A stretch of 64,000 bases of DNA from Bacteroidaceae bacterium (GTDB taxonomy: Bacteria > Bacteroidota > Bacteroidia > Bacteroidales > Bacteroidaceae), in NCBI GenBank assembly GCA_017560945.1, contig JAFZDY010000052.1:26767-90766 (forward strand), in the 5' to 3' direction. Shown here one piece after another: positions 17,681-27,576 of this stretch (the first letter of the stretch is position 1; each line of letters opens with the position of its first letter). The translations under genes were made by a program, and so were the position numbers. The notes beneath the pieces were generated by a model. That model was not told the DNA's origin. It was given only the letters and a program-made list of their open reading frames with translations, and ran no database searches.

Positions 17681-18238
17681 ATGGATTATTTTAGAGAAGA
17701 TGGGAATACCTTAAACAAAGTAGCTGACGCATTGAATAAAAGAGCTGATGTTGCACATGCTGTAGAGCTAAGAAAAATTGTAAAAGAACAAGATATACGT
17801 GAACAAAATAAACTTATCAATGAGTTTAGAGAATGGTTAACTAGTGAATATAAAATTTCAGGGACTAGTTATATTAGTATAGAAGATCAACGTTACATTA
17901 TTGATATAGAAGGAAATGTGTCTATAAAAAATAAAAATTCACGACGTTTGTTCAAAGATGTAAATGCGGAATTTAGAAAGGTGTCTGGAAATTTTGACAT
18001 ATCAAAATGTAAAATTGAAGATTTATATGGATGTCCAAAAGAAGTTGGTGGAGATTTTACATGTCAAGGTTGTAAGTCATTGAGGTCAACAAAAGGTTTT
18101 CCTAAAAAAGTTTCGGGAAAATATACGTTTACGGATTGTCCTAATCTTAAAGACTATACGGATGCACCTTGTGGAAATTTGATAGAAATTTGTAATACAG
18201 CTTTACAAAAGTTTAAAAATTGGAAATCACGTGTATAA
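17681..18238 (+). CDS. Protein with Cys-containing leucine-rich-like repeats (block 1)
   Basis: A 185-residue protein. The N-terminal half is charged and helical (about residues 1-55). The C-terminal half has about three units of a roughly 22-residue repeat of the form CxxLxxxxGxPKxVxGxF, for example GCPKEVGGDFTCQGCKSL. The same type of repeat forms the protein at 19250 in the second block. No signal peptide is visible. The family is common in Bacteroidetes and phage-like regions; function is unknown. Confidence 0.7.
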   Translation: MDYFREDGNTLNKVADALNKRADVAHAVELRKIVKEQDIREQNKLINEFREWLTSEYKISGTSYISIEDQRYIIDIEGNVSIKNKNSRRLFKDVNAEFRKVSGNFDISKCKIEDLYGCPKEVGGDFTCQGCKSLRSTKGFPKKVSGKYTFTDCPNLKDYTDAPCGNLIEICNTALQKFKNWKSRV

Positions 18239-18301
18239 TTTTTTGGTAATTTAGGAATTAAAAAAGTATTGTTGCGAGAATTGATAGAACTAAATATGGT
18301 G

Positions 18302-18404
18302 AATTCATCCTATCTTCGTCAAGAGAAAAAATACCTCAAAAAGAGCATTGTATTGAAAAAATATCAATCTTTGTGATGTCCGAGGGGAGAATTCCTCGGG
18401 TGAT
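18302..18404 (+). repeat. 103-bp leader repeat, copy 2
   Basis: The second copy of the leader at 17265-17367, same length. The -7 box here is AATCTTTG instead of TATCTTTG, so this copy may be a weaker promoter. The hairpin CCGAGG/CCTCGG at about 18380-18399 is kept and has one more pair than copy 1. It ends 26 bp before the start of the zincin-like gene. Confidence 0.85.
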
Positions 18405-18430
18405 TAAAAATAATCTAAGCCATTACTAAT

Positions 18431-19216
18431 ATGCAAATAATTAATCTTTGTAAAGAAGAACAACAGATTAGAGACTTTGATATCAGTCGCTATTCCTTAA
18501 AATTAATAAATAGAGTGTTGTGGGGGGATTCAGTTCTTTCATTGTCTTATTACTACAAACATTGGAAAAATATTTCTCTTGATGAAGAAAATAGCATTGT
18601 AAAATTCAATGGTGGAGTGGGTGAAAATACTCTCTATAGAACACTAAATCAAATTCCCATCTATTTCGTGACAATAGATCAATGCAATAAGTCTTTTAGT
18701 GTAGATTTCTTTGGACGAAGAGAATGTGTATGTGTACCTGAAGATAAATGTGTATGTGTACCTGAAGATAATATTGGTATTATATACGATTTGTTAGGTG
18801 TGTATATTAGTGCAAAAAATACTCTAATAAATTCCTCAACTCTAATTTGTAATTCAAAACCTATTATTTATATTTGGGTAGATAAGATATGGGAAATATG
18901 TAATAGGAATTGGCATAATTATCAATTGTTATTATCCAAAGTCATATTACATGAACTAATGCATGGTATGATGGATGTAACATTGTTAGGATATAATTAT
19001 TTTAAATCAAAACCTGAAGAAGAGAGTTTGGCTAATGCAATTCCTTTACTTCTCTTAAAAGAATATGTCAATCCAACAGATTGGGAGTTCTTAGCTGAAT
19101 TTGTAAAGAATCAGCCAAGTCCTTATAGTAAGGGATGGGTATATGCCAATAGAGGAATTGAAGAAGTTAGTAAAGCCCTTCACGAATATATGCGTAGAAA
19201 AAGAAACTTGAAGTAA
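18431..19216 (+). CDS. Putative zincin-type metalloprotein (HExxH)
   Basis: A 261-residue protein with HELMH at about residues 177-181 in a helix that continues GMMDVTLLGY, and EEESLAN about 20 residues later, which would offer a glutamate as third metal ligand. This is the layout of a gluzincin-type metallopeptidase. There is no signal peptide. Residues about 99-114 hold a perfect 24-bp DNA duplication that gives the doubled peptide CVCVPEDKCVCVPED. The gene is AT-rich and follows leader copy 2. I do not recognise the family beyond the motif; protease activity is inferred. Confidence 0.6.
   Translation: MQIINLCKEEQQIRDFDISRYSLKLINRVLWGDSVLSLSYYYKHWKNISLDEENSIVKFNGGVGENTLYRTLNQIPIYFVTIDQCNKSFSVDFFGRRECVCVPEDKCVCVPEDNIGIIYDLLGVYISAKNTLINSSTLICNSKPIIYIWVDKIWEICNRNWHNYQLLLSKVILHELMHGMMDVTLLGYNYFKSKPEEESLANAIPLLLLKEYVNPTDWEFLAEFVKNQPSPYSKGWVYANRGIEEVSKALHEYMRRKRNLK
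18723..18770 (+). repeat. Perfect 24-bp tandem duplication inside the zincin-like gene
   Basis: Two identical 24-bp units at 18723-18746 and 18747-18770 keep the reading frame and double an eight-residue peptide. Perfect identity suggests a recent slippage event. Confidence 0.9.
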
Positions 19217-19249
19217 TAAGTAAAGTCTAATTTTAAAATAGAATATTTT

Positions 19250-19780
19250 ATGAGTATATTTGATACCTTAGATGATGAAGGAAATGTAACGACAGATTCA
19301 TCTGAACTTATCAAGCAAGAGATAATTGATTGGATTAAAAAATACTGTGGGGGAGCTGAACATAATTACAACAAGATTAAAATCGATTATAAAGATGGGA
19401 AATATATAGTTAATTGGGCAGAAGACGTAATAGTATCATCTGATGCACCATCTCTAAATAACGGTCTATTCGTTTGGGGAAAAATTGTAGGAATCTTTGA
19501 TTGTTCTGAATGTAATAAATTAAAATCTCTTGAAGGTGCTCCTACAGAAGTACTAGACTTTGATTGTTCTATATGTGAAAACCTTACATCTCTTGAAGGT
19601 GCTCCTCAAAAGGTTTATGGAAATTTCTATTGCGTCGATTGTATGAACTTGGAATCTCTCAAAGGTGCTCCAGAAGAAGTTGGAGGAATTTTTGATTGTT
19701 CAGGTTGTTTCAAATTGACTTCTCCTAAGGGGGGGGCTAAGAAGTATAGAGAATTAAGAATACCAAAACATTTGCGTTAG
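19250..19780 (+). CDS. Protein with Cys-containing leucine-rich-like repeats (block 2)
   Basis: A 176-residue protein. After an N-terminal domain of about 75 residues there are four repeats of about 21-22 residues of the form CxxLxSLEGAPxxVxxxFDCS (about residues 85-168). The fourth is degenerate (TSPKGGAKK) and is encoded across a run of eight G residues at about 19729-19736. After the TAG stop the same frame stays open for about 27 more codons to a TGA, so the gene may have been longer. It follows the zincin-like gene by 33 bp and is probably co-transcribed. Confidence 0.65.
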   Translation: MSIFDTLDDEGNVTTDSSELIKQEIIDWIKKYCGGAEHNYNKIKIDYKDGKYIVNWAEDVIVSSDAPSLNNGLFVWGKIVGIFDCSECNKLKSLEGAPTEVLDFDCSICENLTSLEGAPQKVYGNFYCVDCMNLESLKGAPEEVGGIFDCSGCFKLTSPKGGAKKYRELRIPKHLR

Positions 19781-20567
19781 AATATTACGGATAAACTTAT
19801 TGAATGTTTAGAACTCAATAAGAATATAGTTTACGTTGTATATATAGATGTCCCAACCCAAAAACTTAACTGAAAAGGTTGACAACACATTTTTCTATCC
19901 TAATATGGTTTATCTCTCTAATGAGATGTTTACGCAGGATTTTCGGCTTTCCTGTTAAGCGTGGCAAAGAAAATCCAAAATAAATAGGGGAGAGGGATAT
20001 GCTTTTTAATAGGAATAGCATATCTCACTATGTCGTATTTTATATATGAATGGTAATATTTGTAAATGGTTATTCTATAATGCTTTACGCTTCGTTGTTA
20101 AAGCTTATTATAGTCTGGGTTCTAAGCCTATATAGTTTGATGGACAAACCTATATACTTTGATGAACAAACCTCTGTAGTTTGTTTACGTATATATATAA
20201 TAAGGTAAGTCGTACCTATAACGTAAGAAAATGAACCATAGATATTGGGAATTACCTTTGCATAATAATTAGACGTGTTGTTGAAGATAGCTTAAATGGC
20301 CATAGAAATTATAAGATAAATGGCAAAGTATCTTAAGATGAAGTGACGATGGACTTGTTATCTTTATCGCTGTATATCCTAAAGATTTTTATTGTTTAAT
20401 AGTATATTCATAATTGCGATTATGTTTAATAGATAACGTAAAAGTCAAAAAATGCCTTATTTTTATTCTCCCCCTCTGTTTATTATACCCTCTATAATAT
20501 TTTAGAGGAATATATAAATAATATTGTTGTGCAGGATTTTGTATATGTAATCAGTAAAAATAAAAAA
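19781..20567. other. AT-rich gene-free stretch of the accessory island
   Basis: About 790 bp with no reading frame I can support on either strand. It holds a short tandem repeat at 20127-20183, a few AT-rich palindromic stretches and a possible -7 box TACCTTTG at 20253-20260 with no gene behind it. The first 80 bases extend the frame of the preceding gene past its stop. It looks like decayed accessory DNA. Confidence 0.5.
20127..20183. repeat. 22-bp tandem repeat, two and a half units
   Basis: Units at 20127-20148 and 20149-20170 differ at two positions and share the frame CCTATATAnTTTGATGnACAAA. A third, partial and diverged copy follows from 20171. It lies in the gene-free stretch of the island. 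Confidence 0.75.
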
Positions 20568-20645
20568 TTAGGCGCGAATTGTGCAGGCATGTACGGATAA
20601 AGTTTTGAATGTAAATCCGTGAAATCTGCGTAATTCGCGCCTAAA
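20568..20645. repeat. Palindromic intergenic repeat R1 (GGCGCGAATT type)
   Basis: TTAGGCGCGAATT at the left end and its exact reverse complement AATTCGCGCCTAA at the right end enclose about 50 bp that also contain pieces of the ATCCGTG / ACGGAT core. It belongs to the same dispersed family as the repeats at 29646, 30145, 40115, 41941 and 46198. It marks the border between the island and the TPR gene and lies just after the TPR gene's 3' end. Confidence 0.8.
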
Positions 20646-20684
20646 TAGTTTTTTGTCTAAAAAATGTCTATAAAAACAAGTTTT

Positions 20685-21953
20685 TTAGCTATTCATAATC
20701 TTTTCAATCTCTTCGAGCTCTTTACCCATGTTCAACATGTAGTAAATGCTATAGAGACCATTGAGCCACATTTGTTGTTGATCGGGCTTCAACTCACGTA
20801 CTTTCTGGTAGTGAGGCATTGCTTCGCGGTAGTAACCCTTCACAACTTCCATGTCTTGCTTGTACTTCTTTGAACGTACATCGGTAGAAGCTTGATCCTG
20901 ATAGTCGCGTGCCAATGTGCAGTAGACCAATCCGAGGTTTGAATGAGCTTCAGCATAGTCGGGTCTTGCTTCGATTGCAGCCTTGTAAGCAGCGATAGCA
21001 TCGTCGTATCTCTTCAAGTTCTGGCAGAGGTAACCTTTTACGTATTGCATGAAAGAGTCGCTGGGATCCTTTGTAACCATGTCGTTGGCGAATTGCAAGG
21101 CTTCGTCGAACTTGCCTGTAGTGTTGTAGTAATCCAACAAGTTTGATACGAAATAGTCGCTATCGGGGAATTTCTTCACACCTTCCTGAAGTTCGGCAAT
21201 CCACTTAGCTGTATCGCCCATTTCGCGGTATGCAGAAGCGGTAAACTCGTAACCATAGTTGCTATACTTGGGTTGTTCCTTTACTACGGGAGTGAACTTC
21301 ATTACGCTTTCGTAATCCTTCAATTGCATTGAAGCCAAGCTTGCGTAGTATGCAATCTGACCGATGAGTGTATCGTTTACTATGGCTGAATCCTTAGCAA
21401 TCATGGGGTTTTGAGCTGACTCGATGTAGAGTGAGAAGTACTTGAGGGCCTTTTCGTTGTCCTTGTCGTCGTTGTAATACTTCACACCACCATTGATGAG
21501 CCATCCGCGGTTGCCCAACAAGAATGTCTTGTTAGGTGCATTGTACTTTACCTTCACGGGGCGACCCTTCTTATCTACGGCTACCTTCTCTACTTCGTCG
21601 CATTTGAAGTAGTTGGTATAGACATTGTACAAGCTGTTGTACATCTTGTCATAGTCGGGAGTCTGTTGTCTGTAAAGCTTGACTTGTTCATTTTCGAAAT
21701 GCATCTTTTGGATGGTACCAGCGACATTCCAAACGTCGGGTTGTGCAGTTATTTCGGGATACTTCATAGCTCCGTCAATCAACTTTTGTGCTTGATTTAG
21801 GTCACCACCCGGGGTTTCTGCTAATTTTTGGGCTTCCTTTACAGCCTTTTCTGCTTGTTTCAATTCTTTTGCATAGGCCTTAGGATCGGCTTGTGCAAAA
21901 ACAACAACGCATGAAAGCATCAGCATTGAGATTGAAAATAATACTTTTTTCAT
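20685..21953 (-). CDS. Exported TPR repeat protein
   Basis: A 422-residue protein with a signal peptide (MKKVLFSISMLMLSCVVVFAQA) and several TPR units. The clearest are at about residues 265-300 and 305-345 (ALQFANDMVTKDPSD, AIAAYKAAIEARPDYAEAHSNLGLVY). It is encoded directly downstream of gyrA with a gap of 46 bp, an order common in Bacteroidales. It is likely a periplasmic or outer-membrane-associated scaffold; no specific function can be assigned. Confidence 0.88.
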   Translation of the reverse strand: MKKVLFSISMLMLSCVVVFAQADPKAYAKELKQAEKAVKEAQKLAETPGGDLNQAQKLIDGAMKYPEITAQPDVWNVAGTIQKMHFENEQVKLYRQQTPDYDKMYNSLYNVYTNYFKCDEVEKVAVDKKGRPVKVKYNAPNKTFLLGNRGWLINGGVKYYNDDKDNEKALKYFSLYIESAQNPMIAKDSAIVNDTLIGQIAYYASLASMQLKDYESVMKFTPVVKEQPKYSNYGYEFTASAYREMGDTAKWIAELQEGVKKFPDSDYFVSNLLDYYNTTGKFDEALQFANDMVTKDPSDSFMQYVKGYLCQNLKRYDDAIAAYKAAIEARPDYAEAHSNLGLVYCTLARDYQDQASTDVRSKKYKQDMEVVKGYYREAMPHYQKVRELKPDQQQMWLNGLYSIYYMLNMGKELEEIEKIMNS

Positions 21954-21999
21954 AATCTGTTGCGTTTTAAATTTAATACGTTTGATTTATTATTTTTGT

Positions 22000-24534
22000 T
22001 CAATTATTGTTTTCATTTGTGAGGTTTTCCTCGTTTTGAGTTGATTCGGGTGAATCGATGATTTCCTCCTCCTCTGCCTCGGTGGCTACTTTGCAGACAC
22101 TACCAATCTGGTCGTTGCGCTTCTCGAGGTTGATAAGGCGTACTCCCTGAGTAGCACGTCCCATCACGCGTACGTCGGCGACTTTCAGGCGTAGGGTGAT
22201 ACCTGACTTGTTGATGATCATAAGGTCATTTTCGTCGGTAACGGTCTTGATTGCCACCAACTTACCAGTCTTCTCTGTAATCTTCAATGTGCTTACGCCC
22301 TTGGCACCACGGTTGGTCTTGCGGTAGTCTTCGATGTCGCTTCGTTTTCCGTATCCTTGTTCAGAAACTACCATGATAGTCTCTTTCTCAGGATCCTTCA
22401 CACAAATCATACCGATTACTTCGTCCTGTCCATCTTCGTCGAGTGTCATTCCTCGTACACCAGTAGATACACGTCCCATGGGGCGTACGGCGGTTTCGTT
22501 GAAGCGGATGGCACGTCCGTTGCGGTTGGCCATGATGATTTCGTTAGAGCCATTGGTCATGCGTACTTCTATCACGCGGTCGTCTTCGCGGATGAGGATG
22601 GCGTTCACACCATTTGCACGCGGGCGGCTATATTGCTCGAGGCTTGTCTTCTTGATGATACCATTCTTAGTACAGAATACGAGGTAATGGCTGTTCACAA
22701 ACTCCTTGTCATTGAAGTTCTTCACGCGTACGAATGCGTTCACGGCATCGTCGGAGTCGATGTTGAGCATATTTTGAATGGCGCGTCCCTTTGAGTTCTT
22801 GGCACCTTCGGGGATTTCGTACACTTTCAACCAATAGCAGCGTCCCTTTTGGGTGAAGAAGAGCATGGTATTGTGCATGGTGGCTGGATAGATGTACTCT
22901 ACGAAGTCTTCGTCACGTGTCTGAGTACCCTTTGACCCTACTCCACCACGGTTTTGAGCACGGAATTCGCTCAGCGGTGTGCGCTTGATGTATCCCATGT
23001 GGCTGATGGTGATAATCATTTCGTCATCGGCATAGAAGTCTTCGGGGTTGAATTCCTCTGAAGAGTATACGATTTCCGAGCGGCGCTCGTCACCATATTT
23101 CTCCTTGATTTCGATGAGTTCGTCCTTCATTACCTTACGGCAGAGTTCGTCGTTCGCCAACACTTCTTCGTAGTAGGCAATTTGCTTCATTACCTCTTCG
23201 TATTCGGCGTGCAACTGGTCTTGCATGAGGCCTGTCAATTGGCGCAGACGCATTTCTACGATGGCACGGCTCTGTATTTCGCTCAAGTTGAAGCGCTCCA
23301 TCAAGCCTGTGATAGCCTCGGCAGGTGTCTTGGCGGCGCGAATGATAGCGATTACTTCATTGATGTTGTCACTTGCAATGATGAGACCTTCCAAAATGTG
23401 TGCGCGCTCCTTGGCCTTGCGGAGGTCGAATTGTGTGCGACGCAATACCACTTCGTGACGATGCTCTACGAAGTAGCGGATGAGGTCCTTCAGGTTCAGT
23501 GTCTTAGGACGTTGTTGTCCTGTATTTCCTACCAACGCTACGTTGTTTACACCGAAACTGCTCTGCAAAGCGGTCATCTTGAAGAGTTTGTTCAATACCA
23601 CACTGGCGTTAGCATCGCGTTTGATGTCGATGACGATGCGCATACCTTCGCGGTCACTCTCGTCATTGGCGTTGCTGATGCCCTCGATCTTCTTTTCATT
23701 TACGAGGTCGGCAATGCTCTTGATGAGTTCGGCCTTGTTTACGTTGTAAGGTATCTCAGTTACCACAATCTTGTCGTGGTTTTGTCCTGTCTCAATCTCG
23801 GCTTTAGCGCGCATTACTACGCGTCCACGTCCTGTCTCGTATGCTTCGCGTACGCCGGCCATACCATATATATATCCTCCTGTGGGGAAGTCGGGAGCCT
23901 TGACGTACTGCATCAATTCGTCGATGGTGATGTCGTTGTTGTCGATATAGGCTACACAGGCGTCAATCACCTCGCTCAAGTTGTGAGGTGGCATGTTGGT
24001 AGCCATACCTACGGCAATACCTGATGCACCGTTTACCAACAAGTTGGGGATGCGTGTGGGCATTACTGTGGGTTCTTGCAACGAGTCGTCGAAGTTGTTG
24101 GTGAAGTCAACGGTCTCTTTGTAGAGGTCCTGCATCATGTCTTCGCCTATCTTTTGGAGACGTGCTTCGGTGTAACGCATAGCAGCGGCAGAGTCACCAT
24201 CTACCGAACCAAAGTTACCCTGTCCGTCGACGAGCGGATATCTCATTGCCCAATCCTGTGCCATACGCACCAGGGCACCATATACTGATGAGTCGCCGTG
24301 GGGGTGGTACTTACCGAGTACATCACCGACGGTACGAGCCGATTTCTTGTAGGGTTTGTCCGAAGTATTGCCCAATTCCATCATACCATAGAGGATACGA
24401 CGATGTACGGGCTTCAATCCGTCTCTTACATCAGGGAGAGCACGTGCTACGATTACTGACATGGAGTAGTCGATGTACGACGACTTCATCTCTTCCTCGA
24501 TGTTAATCTTTATAATTCTATCTTGTTCAAGCAT
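22000..24534 (-). CDS. gyrA: DNA gyrase subunit A
   Basis: The 844-residue GyrA introduces negative supercoils together with GyrB. The breakage-reunion domain carries the catalytic tyrosine in [11 protein letters not shown]. The quinolone-resistance region reads [21 protein letters not shown]; serine is kept at the position of E. coli Ser83, and glycine at the position of Asp87. The C-terminal beta-pinwheel starts around residue 500 with a GyrA box of the form [11 protein letters not shown], a variant of the QRRGGRG consensus. The tail is acidic (EEEEIIDS). Confidence 0.97.
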   Translation of the reverse strand: MLEQDRIIKINIEEEMKSSYIDYSMSVIVARALPDVRDGLKPVHRRILYGMMELGNTSDKPYKKSARTVGDVLGKYHPHGDSSVYGALVRMAQDWAMRYPLVDGQGNFGSVDGDSAAAMRYTEARLQKIGEDMMQDLYKETVDFTNNFDDSLQEPTVMPTRIPNLLVNGASGIAVGMATNMPPHNLSEVIDACVAYIDNNDITIDELMQYVKAPDFPTGGYIYGMAGVREAYETGRGRVVMRAKAEIETGQNHDKIVVTEIPYNVNKAELIKSIADLVNEKKIEGISNANDESDREGMRIVIDIKRDANASVVLNKLFKMTALQSSFGVNNVALVGNTGQQRPKTLNLKDLIRYFVEHRHEVVLRRTQFDLRKAKERAHILEGLIIASDNINEVIAIIRAAKTPAEAITGLMERFNLSEIQSRAIVEMRLRQLTGLMQDQLHAEYEEVMKQIAYYEEVLANDELCRKVMKDELIEIKEKYGDERRSEIVYSSEEFNPEDFYADDEMIITISHMGYIKRTPLSEFRAQNRGGVGSKGTQTRDEDFVEYIYPATMHNTMLFFTQKGRCYWLKVYEIPEGAKNSKGRAIQNMLNIDSDDAVNAFVRVKNFNDKEFVNSHYLVFCTKNGIIKKTSLEQYSRPRANGVNAILIREDDRVIEVRMTNGSNEIIMANRNGRAIRFNETAVRPMGRVSTGVRGMTLDEDGQDEVIGMICVKDPEKETIMVVSEQGYGKRSDIEDYRKTNRGAKGVSTLKITEKTGKLVAIKTVTDENDLMIINKSGITLRLKVADVRVMGRATQGVRLINLEKRNDQIGSVCKVATEAEEEEIIDSPESTQNEENLTNENNN

Positions 24535-24832
24535 TTAGTGTAAATATTTTTATTCTATTCTCTCTTGATTCTCAAAAACAATGCTAAATTACTACAATTT
24601 TGGCACATGGGAAAGTTTTTTAATAAAAAAAACTCTTTTTTAGCCATATTTTATTGAAGTGCCATCGGGTGTTGTCTGCGGATGGCAAATAACGGTACGA
24701 AAACATCAGTAAAATGGGCGATTTTGCTTGGATTATCTAAACTTTTTTTCTCCCCTACCTGAGAAAAAATTTCCCCTCGTTGGAGAAAAAATATGGGCAA
24801 GAAAATAATCTTTTTATCCATTCATTAGGACT
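24535..24832. other. Intergenic region between divergent gyrA and clpC
   Basis: About 300 bp without a gene, before the clpC regulatory sites. It contains several AGAAAAAA/CTCCCC runs (24747-24792) arranged as short similar segments, which might bind a regulator. No convincing TTTG/TAnnTTTG pair for gyrA was found on the minus strand. Confidence 0.4.
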
Positions 24833-24849
24833 TTGGCACACTGTTTGCA
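24833..24849 (+). promoter_or_regulatory. Sigma-54-type promoter upstream of clpC
   Basis: TTGGCACACTGTTTGCA at 24833-24849 fits the -24/-12 consensus of RpoN promoters: TTGGCAC, a purine, four bases, TTGC and A/T. GG and GC are separated by exactly 10 bp. Transcription would begin near 24861, about 80 bp before the clpC start. A separate -7-like TATATTTG at 24893-24900 without a clear -33 box may be a second promoter. Confidence 0.6.
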
Positions 24850-24941
24850 GATAATTAAGGAAAAGTCGGGTGACGAACCTCATTTTTATGTGTATATTTG
24901 CAACCCGAATACAAGTCAAAGAGAATAGGAAAAAGAGATAT

Positions 24942-27473
24942 ATGAATAGTCAGTTTTCGCCAAAATTGTCAATAGTACTGGCTTATAGTCGCGAGGAAGC
25001 AGTGCGTTTGCAGACTCCCTTTATAGGCTCCGAACACCTGTTACTGGGCATCATACGCGATGGAGACGGACGGGCAATAGATGCATTGAATACCCTGTCG
25101 GTAGACTTAGTGAATGTGAAGCAGGAGTTGGAGATGAAACTGCGTGAGCAAGGGGCTTCTGTGAACTTGGATGAACCGAATTTGAACGAAGAAGCATCCA
25201 GATTGTTACGTCTGAGTGTATTGGAGGCGCGCCTGCATCGTAGCGACGAGGTGTGCACCGAACACGTATTATTGGCAATGTTAAAGGAAAAGAAAAATAT
25301 GGTAGCAAAAATATTGGAAGACAACAAGGTAAATTACACTCAAGTGGTGCAGGTCTTGAATGGTGCAACACCAGAGACGCGTCCTCAGATGGGATTTGGA
25401 CTTGACGACGATGATGAGGAAGACGATGGCTTGGGTTATGCTGATAACAAGCATGATTCGGCCAATGGAGAACCCCGCCAGCAAGGACAATCGGCCACTA
25501 CTACTCGCCAGGCAAAGAGCGCAAACGATACTCCTGTCATCGATAGTTTCGGTGTTGACATGACTCGTGCTGCCGCCGAGGGTAAACTTGATCCCGTGGT
25601 TGGTCGTGAGAAGGAAATAGAGCGATTGGCACAAATCCTTAGCCGAAGGAAGAAGAATAACCCTGTCCTTATAGGTGAACCAGGTGTAGGAAAAAGTGCT
25701 ATTGTTGAGGGACTTGCCCTGCGCATCGTTCAACGCAAGGTTTCACGTTTGCTCTTTGGTAAACGCTTGGTGGCATTGGATATGACCAGTGTGGTGGCAG
25801 GTACTAAGTATCGTGGTCAATTCGAGGAGCGTATTCGCTCCATCCTCAATGAGTTGCAGAAGAATCCTGATGTTATTCTCTTCATCGACGAAATACATAC
25901 CATCGTAGGAGCTGGCTCGGCACCAGGTTCGATGGATGCTGCTAATATGTTGAAGCCGGCTTTGGCGCGTGGCGAGATTCAGTGTATAGGTGCGACCACT
26001 TTGGATGAATATCGTAAAAGTATCGAGAAGGATGGAGCCCTCGAACGACGTTTTCAAAAGGTTATTGTAGAGCCTTCTACGTCCGATGAGACACTTCAAA
26101 TATTGCAAAATATCAAGGATAAATACGAGGAGCACCACAATGTTCGCTATACTCCCGAAGCCATTCAGGCGTGTGTCAAATTGGCAGAAAGATATTTGAC
26201 TGATCGTAGTTTCCCCGATAAGGCGATAGATGTAATGGACGAAGCCGGCTCTCGTGTTCATCTGATCAATATCAGTGTGCCAAAGGAAATAGAGGAACAG
26301 GAAAAATTGCTCGAAGAGTTGAAAGAGCAGAAGAACTTGGCCGTTCGCCAGCAAAATTATGAATTGGCCGCAAGTTTCCGCGACAAGGCTCGTCGTATGG
26401 AAGAGGAATTGGAGGCTCAGAAGCGTGAACTTGAAAAACAACAGAAGGATACTCCACAAGTGGTTGATGAAGAGGATATTGCCGGAGTTGTCTCTATGAT
26501 GTCGGGCATCCCTGTACAACGTATGGCGCAGGCTGAAGGTGTCAAGTTAAAAGGTATGAAGGAGGGATTGATGTCGAAGGTTATCGCACAAGATGCGGCC
26601 GTGGAGACATTGGTGAAGGCTATACTTCGTAGTCGTGTGGGATTGAAGGATCCCAATCGTCCAATAGGCACATTTATGTTCTTGGGTCCTACAGGAGTTG
26701 GAAAAACGTTGCTTGTCAAGGAATTAGCGCAGTATATGTTTGGCTCGTCAGACGCGCTTATTCGTGTCGACATGAGTGAATACATGGAGAAACATGCCGT
26801 TAGCCGTTTGGTTGGCGCACCTCCGGGTTATGTGGGATACGAAGAAGGTGGTCAATTGACCGAACGTGTACGTCGCAAACCTTATTCAATAGTACTTTTT
26901 GATGAGATAGAAAAGGCTCATAGCGAGGTGTTTAATATGCTTTTGCAAGTAATGGATGAAGGCAGATTGACCGATAGTTATGGTCGTACTATCGACTTTA
27001 AAAACACCATCATTATCATGACTTCAAACGTGGGTACTCGCCAATTGAAGGACTTTGGTAAAGGTGTAGGTTTTACTGCTCACATAAAAGATGATAAAGA
27101 GGTGTCGCGCAGTGTCATACAGAAGGCTTTGAATAAGCATTTCTCACCCGAATTCCTCAATCGTGTGGACGAAATAATCACTTTTGATCAATTGGATAAA
27201 ACCGCTATCCGTCGCATCGTAGACATTGAACTAAAGGGCCTTTTAAAGCGTGTAGAGGGACTTGGATACCACCTCGAACTTACTGATGCTGCTTGTGACT
27301 TGTTGGCTGATAAGGGATACGATGTGCAGTTTGGTGCTCGCCCCTTAAAACGTGCCGTACAAACCTATGTAGAGGATTTACTATCCGAGTTGCTGGTAGA
27401 TGGAACTATCCCTGTGGATTCTACCATTCGCATTGATAAACATCCCGAAAAAGACGAATTGTTAATCGTTTAG
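24942..27473 (+). CDS. clpC: ATP-dependent protease ATPase subunit ClpC
   Basis: An 843-residue HSP100 unfoldase. It has the N-terminal Clp repeat domain (residues 1-145), AAA1 with Walker [10 protein letters not shown] (about residue 246), a ClpC-type coiled-coil M segment with a UVR motif (about residues 410-470), and AAA2 with Walker [10 protein letters not shown] (about 585). It feeds substrates to ClpP, which is not in this window. The start MNSQFSPKL was chosen by family alignment; the longer frame adds 24 unrelated residues across a possible promoter. A terminator follows, then htpG. Confidence 0.95.
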   Translation: MNSQFSPKLSIVLAYSREEAVRLQTPFIGSEHLLLGIIRDGDGRAIDALNTLSVDLVNVKQELEMKLREQGASVNLDEPNLNEEASRLLRLSVLEARLHRSDEVCTEHVLLAMLKEKKNMVAKILEDNKVNYTQVVQVLNGATPETRPQMGFGLDDDDEEDDGLGYADNKHDSANGEPRQQGQSATTTRQAKSANDTPVIDSFGVDMTRAAAEGKLDPVVGREKEIERLAQILSRRKKNNPVLIGEPGVGKSAIVEGLALRIVQRKVSRLLFGKRLVALDMTSVVAGTKYRGQFEERIRSILNELQKNPDVILFIDEIHTIVGAGSAPGSMDAANMLKPALARGEIQCIGATTLDEYRKSIEKDGALERRFQKVIVEPSTSDETLQILQNIKDKYEEHHNVRYTPEAIQACVKLAERYLTDRSFPDKAIDVMDEAGSRVHLINISVPKEIEEQEKLLEELKEQKNLAVRQQNYELAASFRDKARRMEEELEAQKRELEKQQKDTPQVVDEEDIAGVVSMMSGIPVQRMAQAEGVKLKGMKEGLMSKVIAQDAAVETLVKAILRSRVGLKDPNRPIGTFMFLGPTGVGKTLLVKELAQYMFGSSDALIRVDMSEYMEKHAVSRLVGAPPGYVGYEEGGQLTERVRRKPYSIVLFDEIEKAHSEVFNMLLQVMDEGRLTDSYGRTIDFKNTIIIMTSNVGTRQLKDFGKGVGFTAHIKDDKEVSRSVIQKALNKHFSPEFLNRVDEIITFDQLDKTAIRRIVDIELKGLLKRVEGLGYHLELTDAACDLLADKGYDVQFGARPLKRAVQTYVEDLLSELLVDGTIPVDSTIRIDKHPEKDELLIV

Positions 27474-27484
27474 TAATATGTCAA

Positions 27485-27516
27485 AATGTCAGAGAAACAA
27501 CTCTGGCATTTTTTTT
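27485..27516 (+). terminator. Intrinsic terminator of clpC
   Basis: AATGTCAGAG at 27485-27494 pairs with CTCTGGCATT at 27501-27510 (one G-U pair) across a six-base loop, and eight T residues follow to 27516. Confidence 0.9.
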
Positions 27517-27576
27517 GTTTTTATATATTCGAAAAGTTGAATAAATAACGAACTAACATAAGAAATAATAAGTATT

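Noticed and set aside
17265-18404. The two 103-bp copies as direct repeats of an insertion sequence or a CRISPR leader
   Set aside because: No transposase, no inverted ends and no spacer-repeat array; both copies lie directly before genes and contain a promoter-like box and a hairpin.
20127-20183. Start of a CRISPR array
   Set aside because: Units are adjacent without spacers, only two and a half in number, and no cas genes are present.
23182-24024. A 280-residue open frame antisense to gyrA
   Set aside because: It is the complement of a strongly conserved gene; its composition follows from gyrA codon use and it has no recognisable motif.
24601-24616. A second sigma-54 site (TTTTGGCACATGGGAAAG)
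   Set aside because: The -24 half is present but there is no GC at the right distance, so the -12 half is missing.
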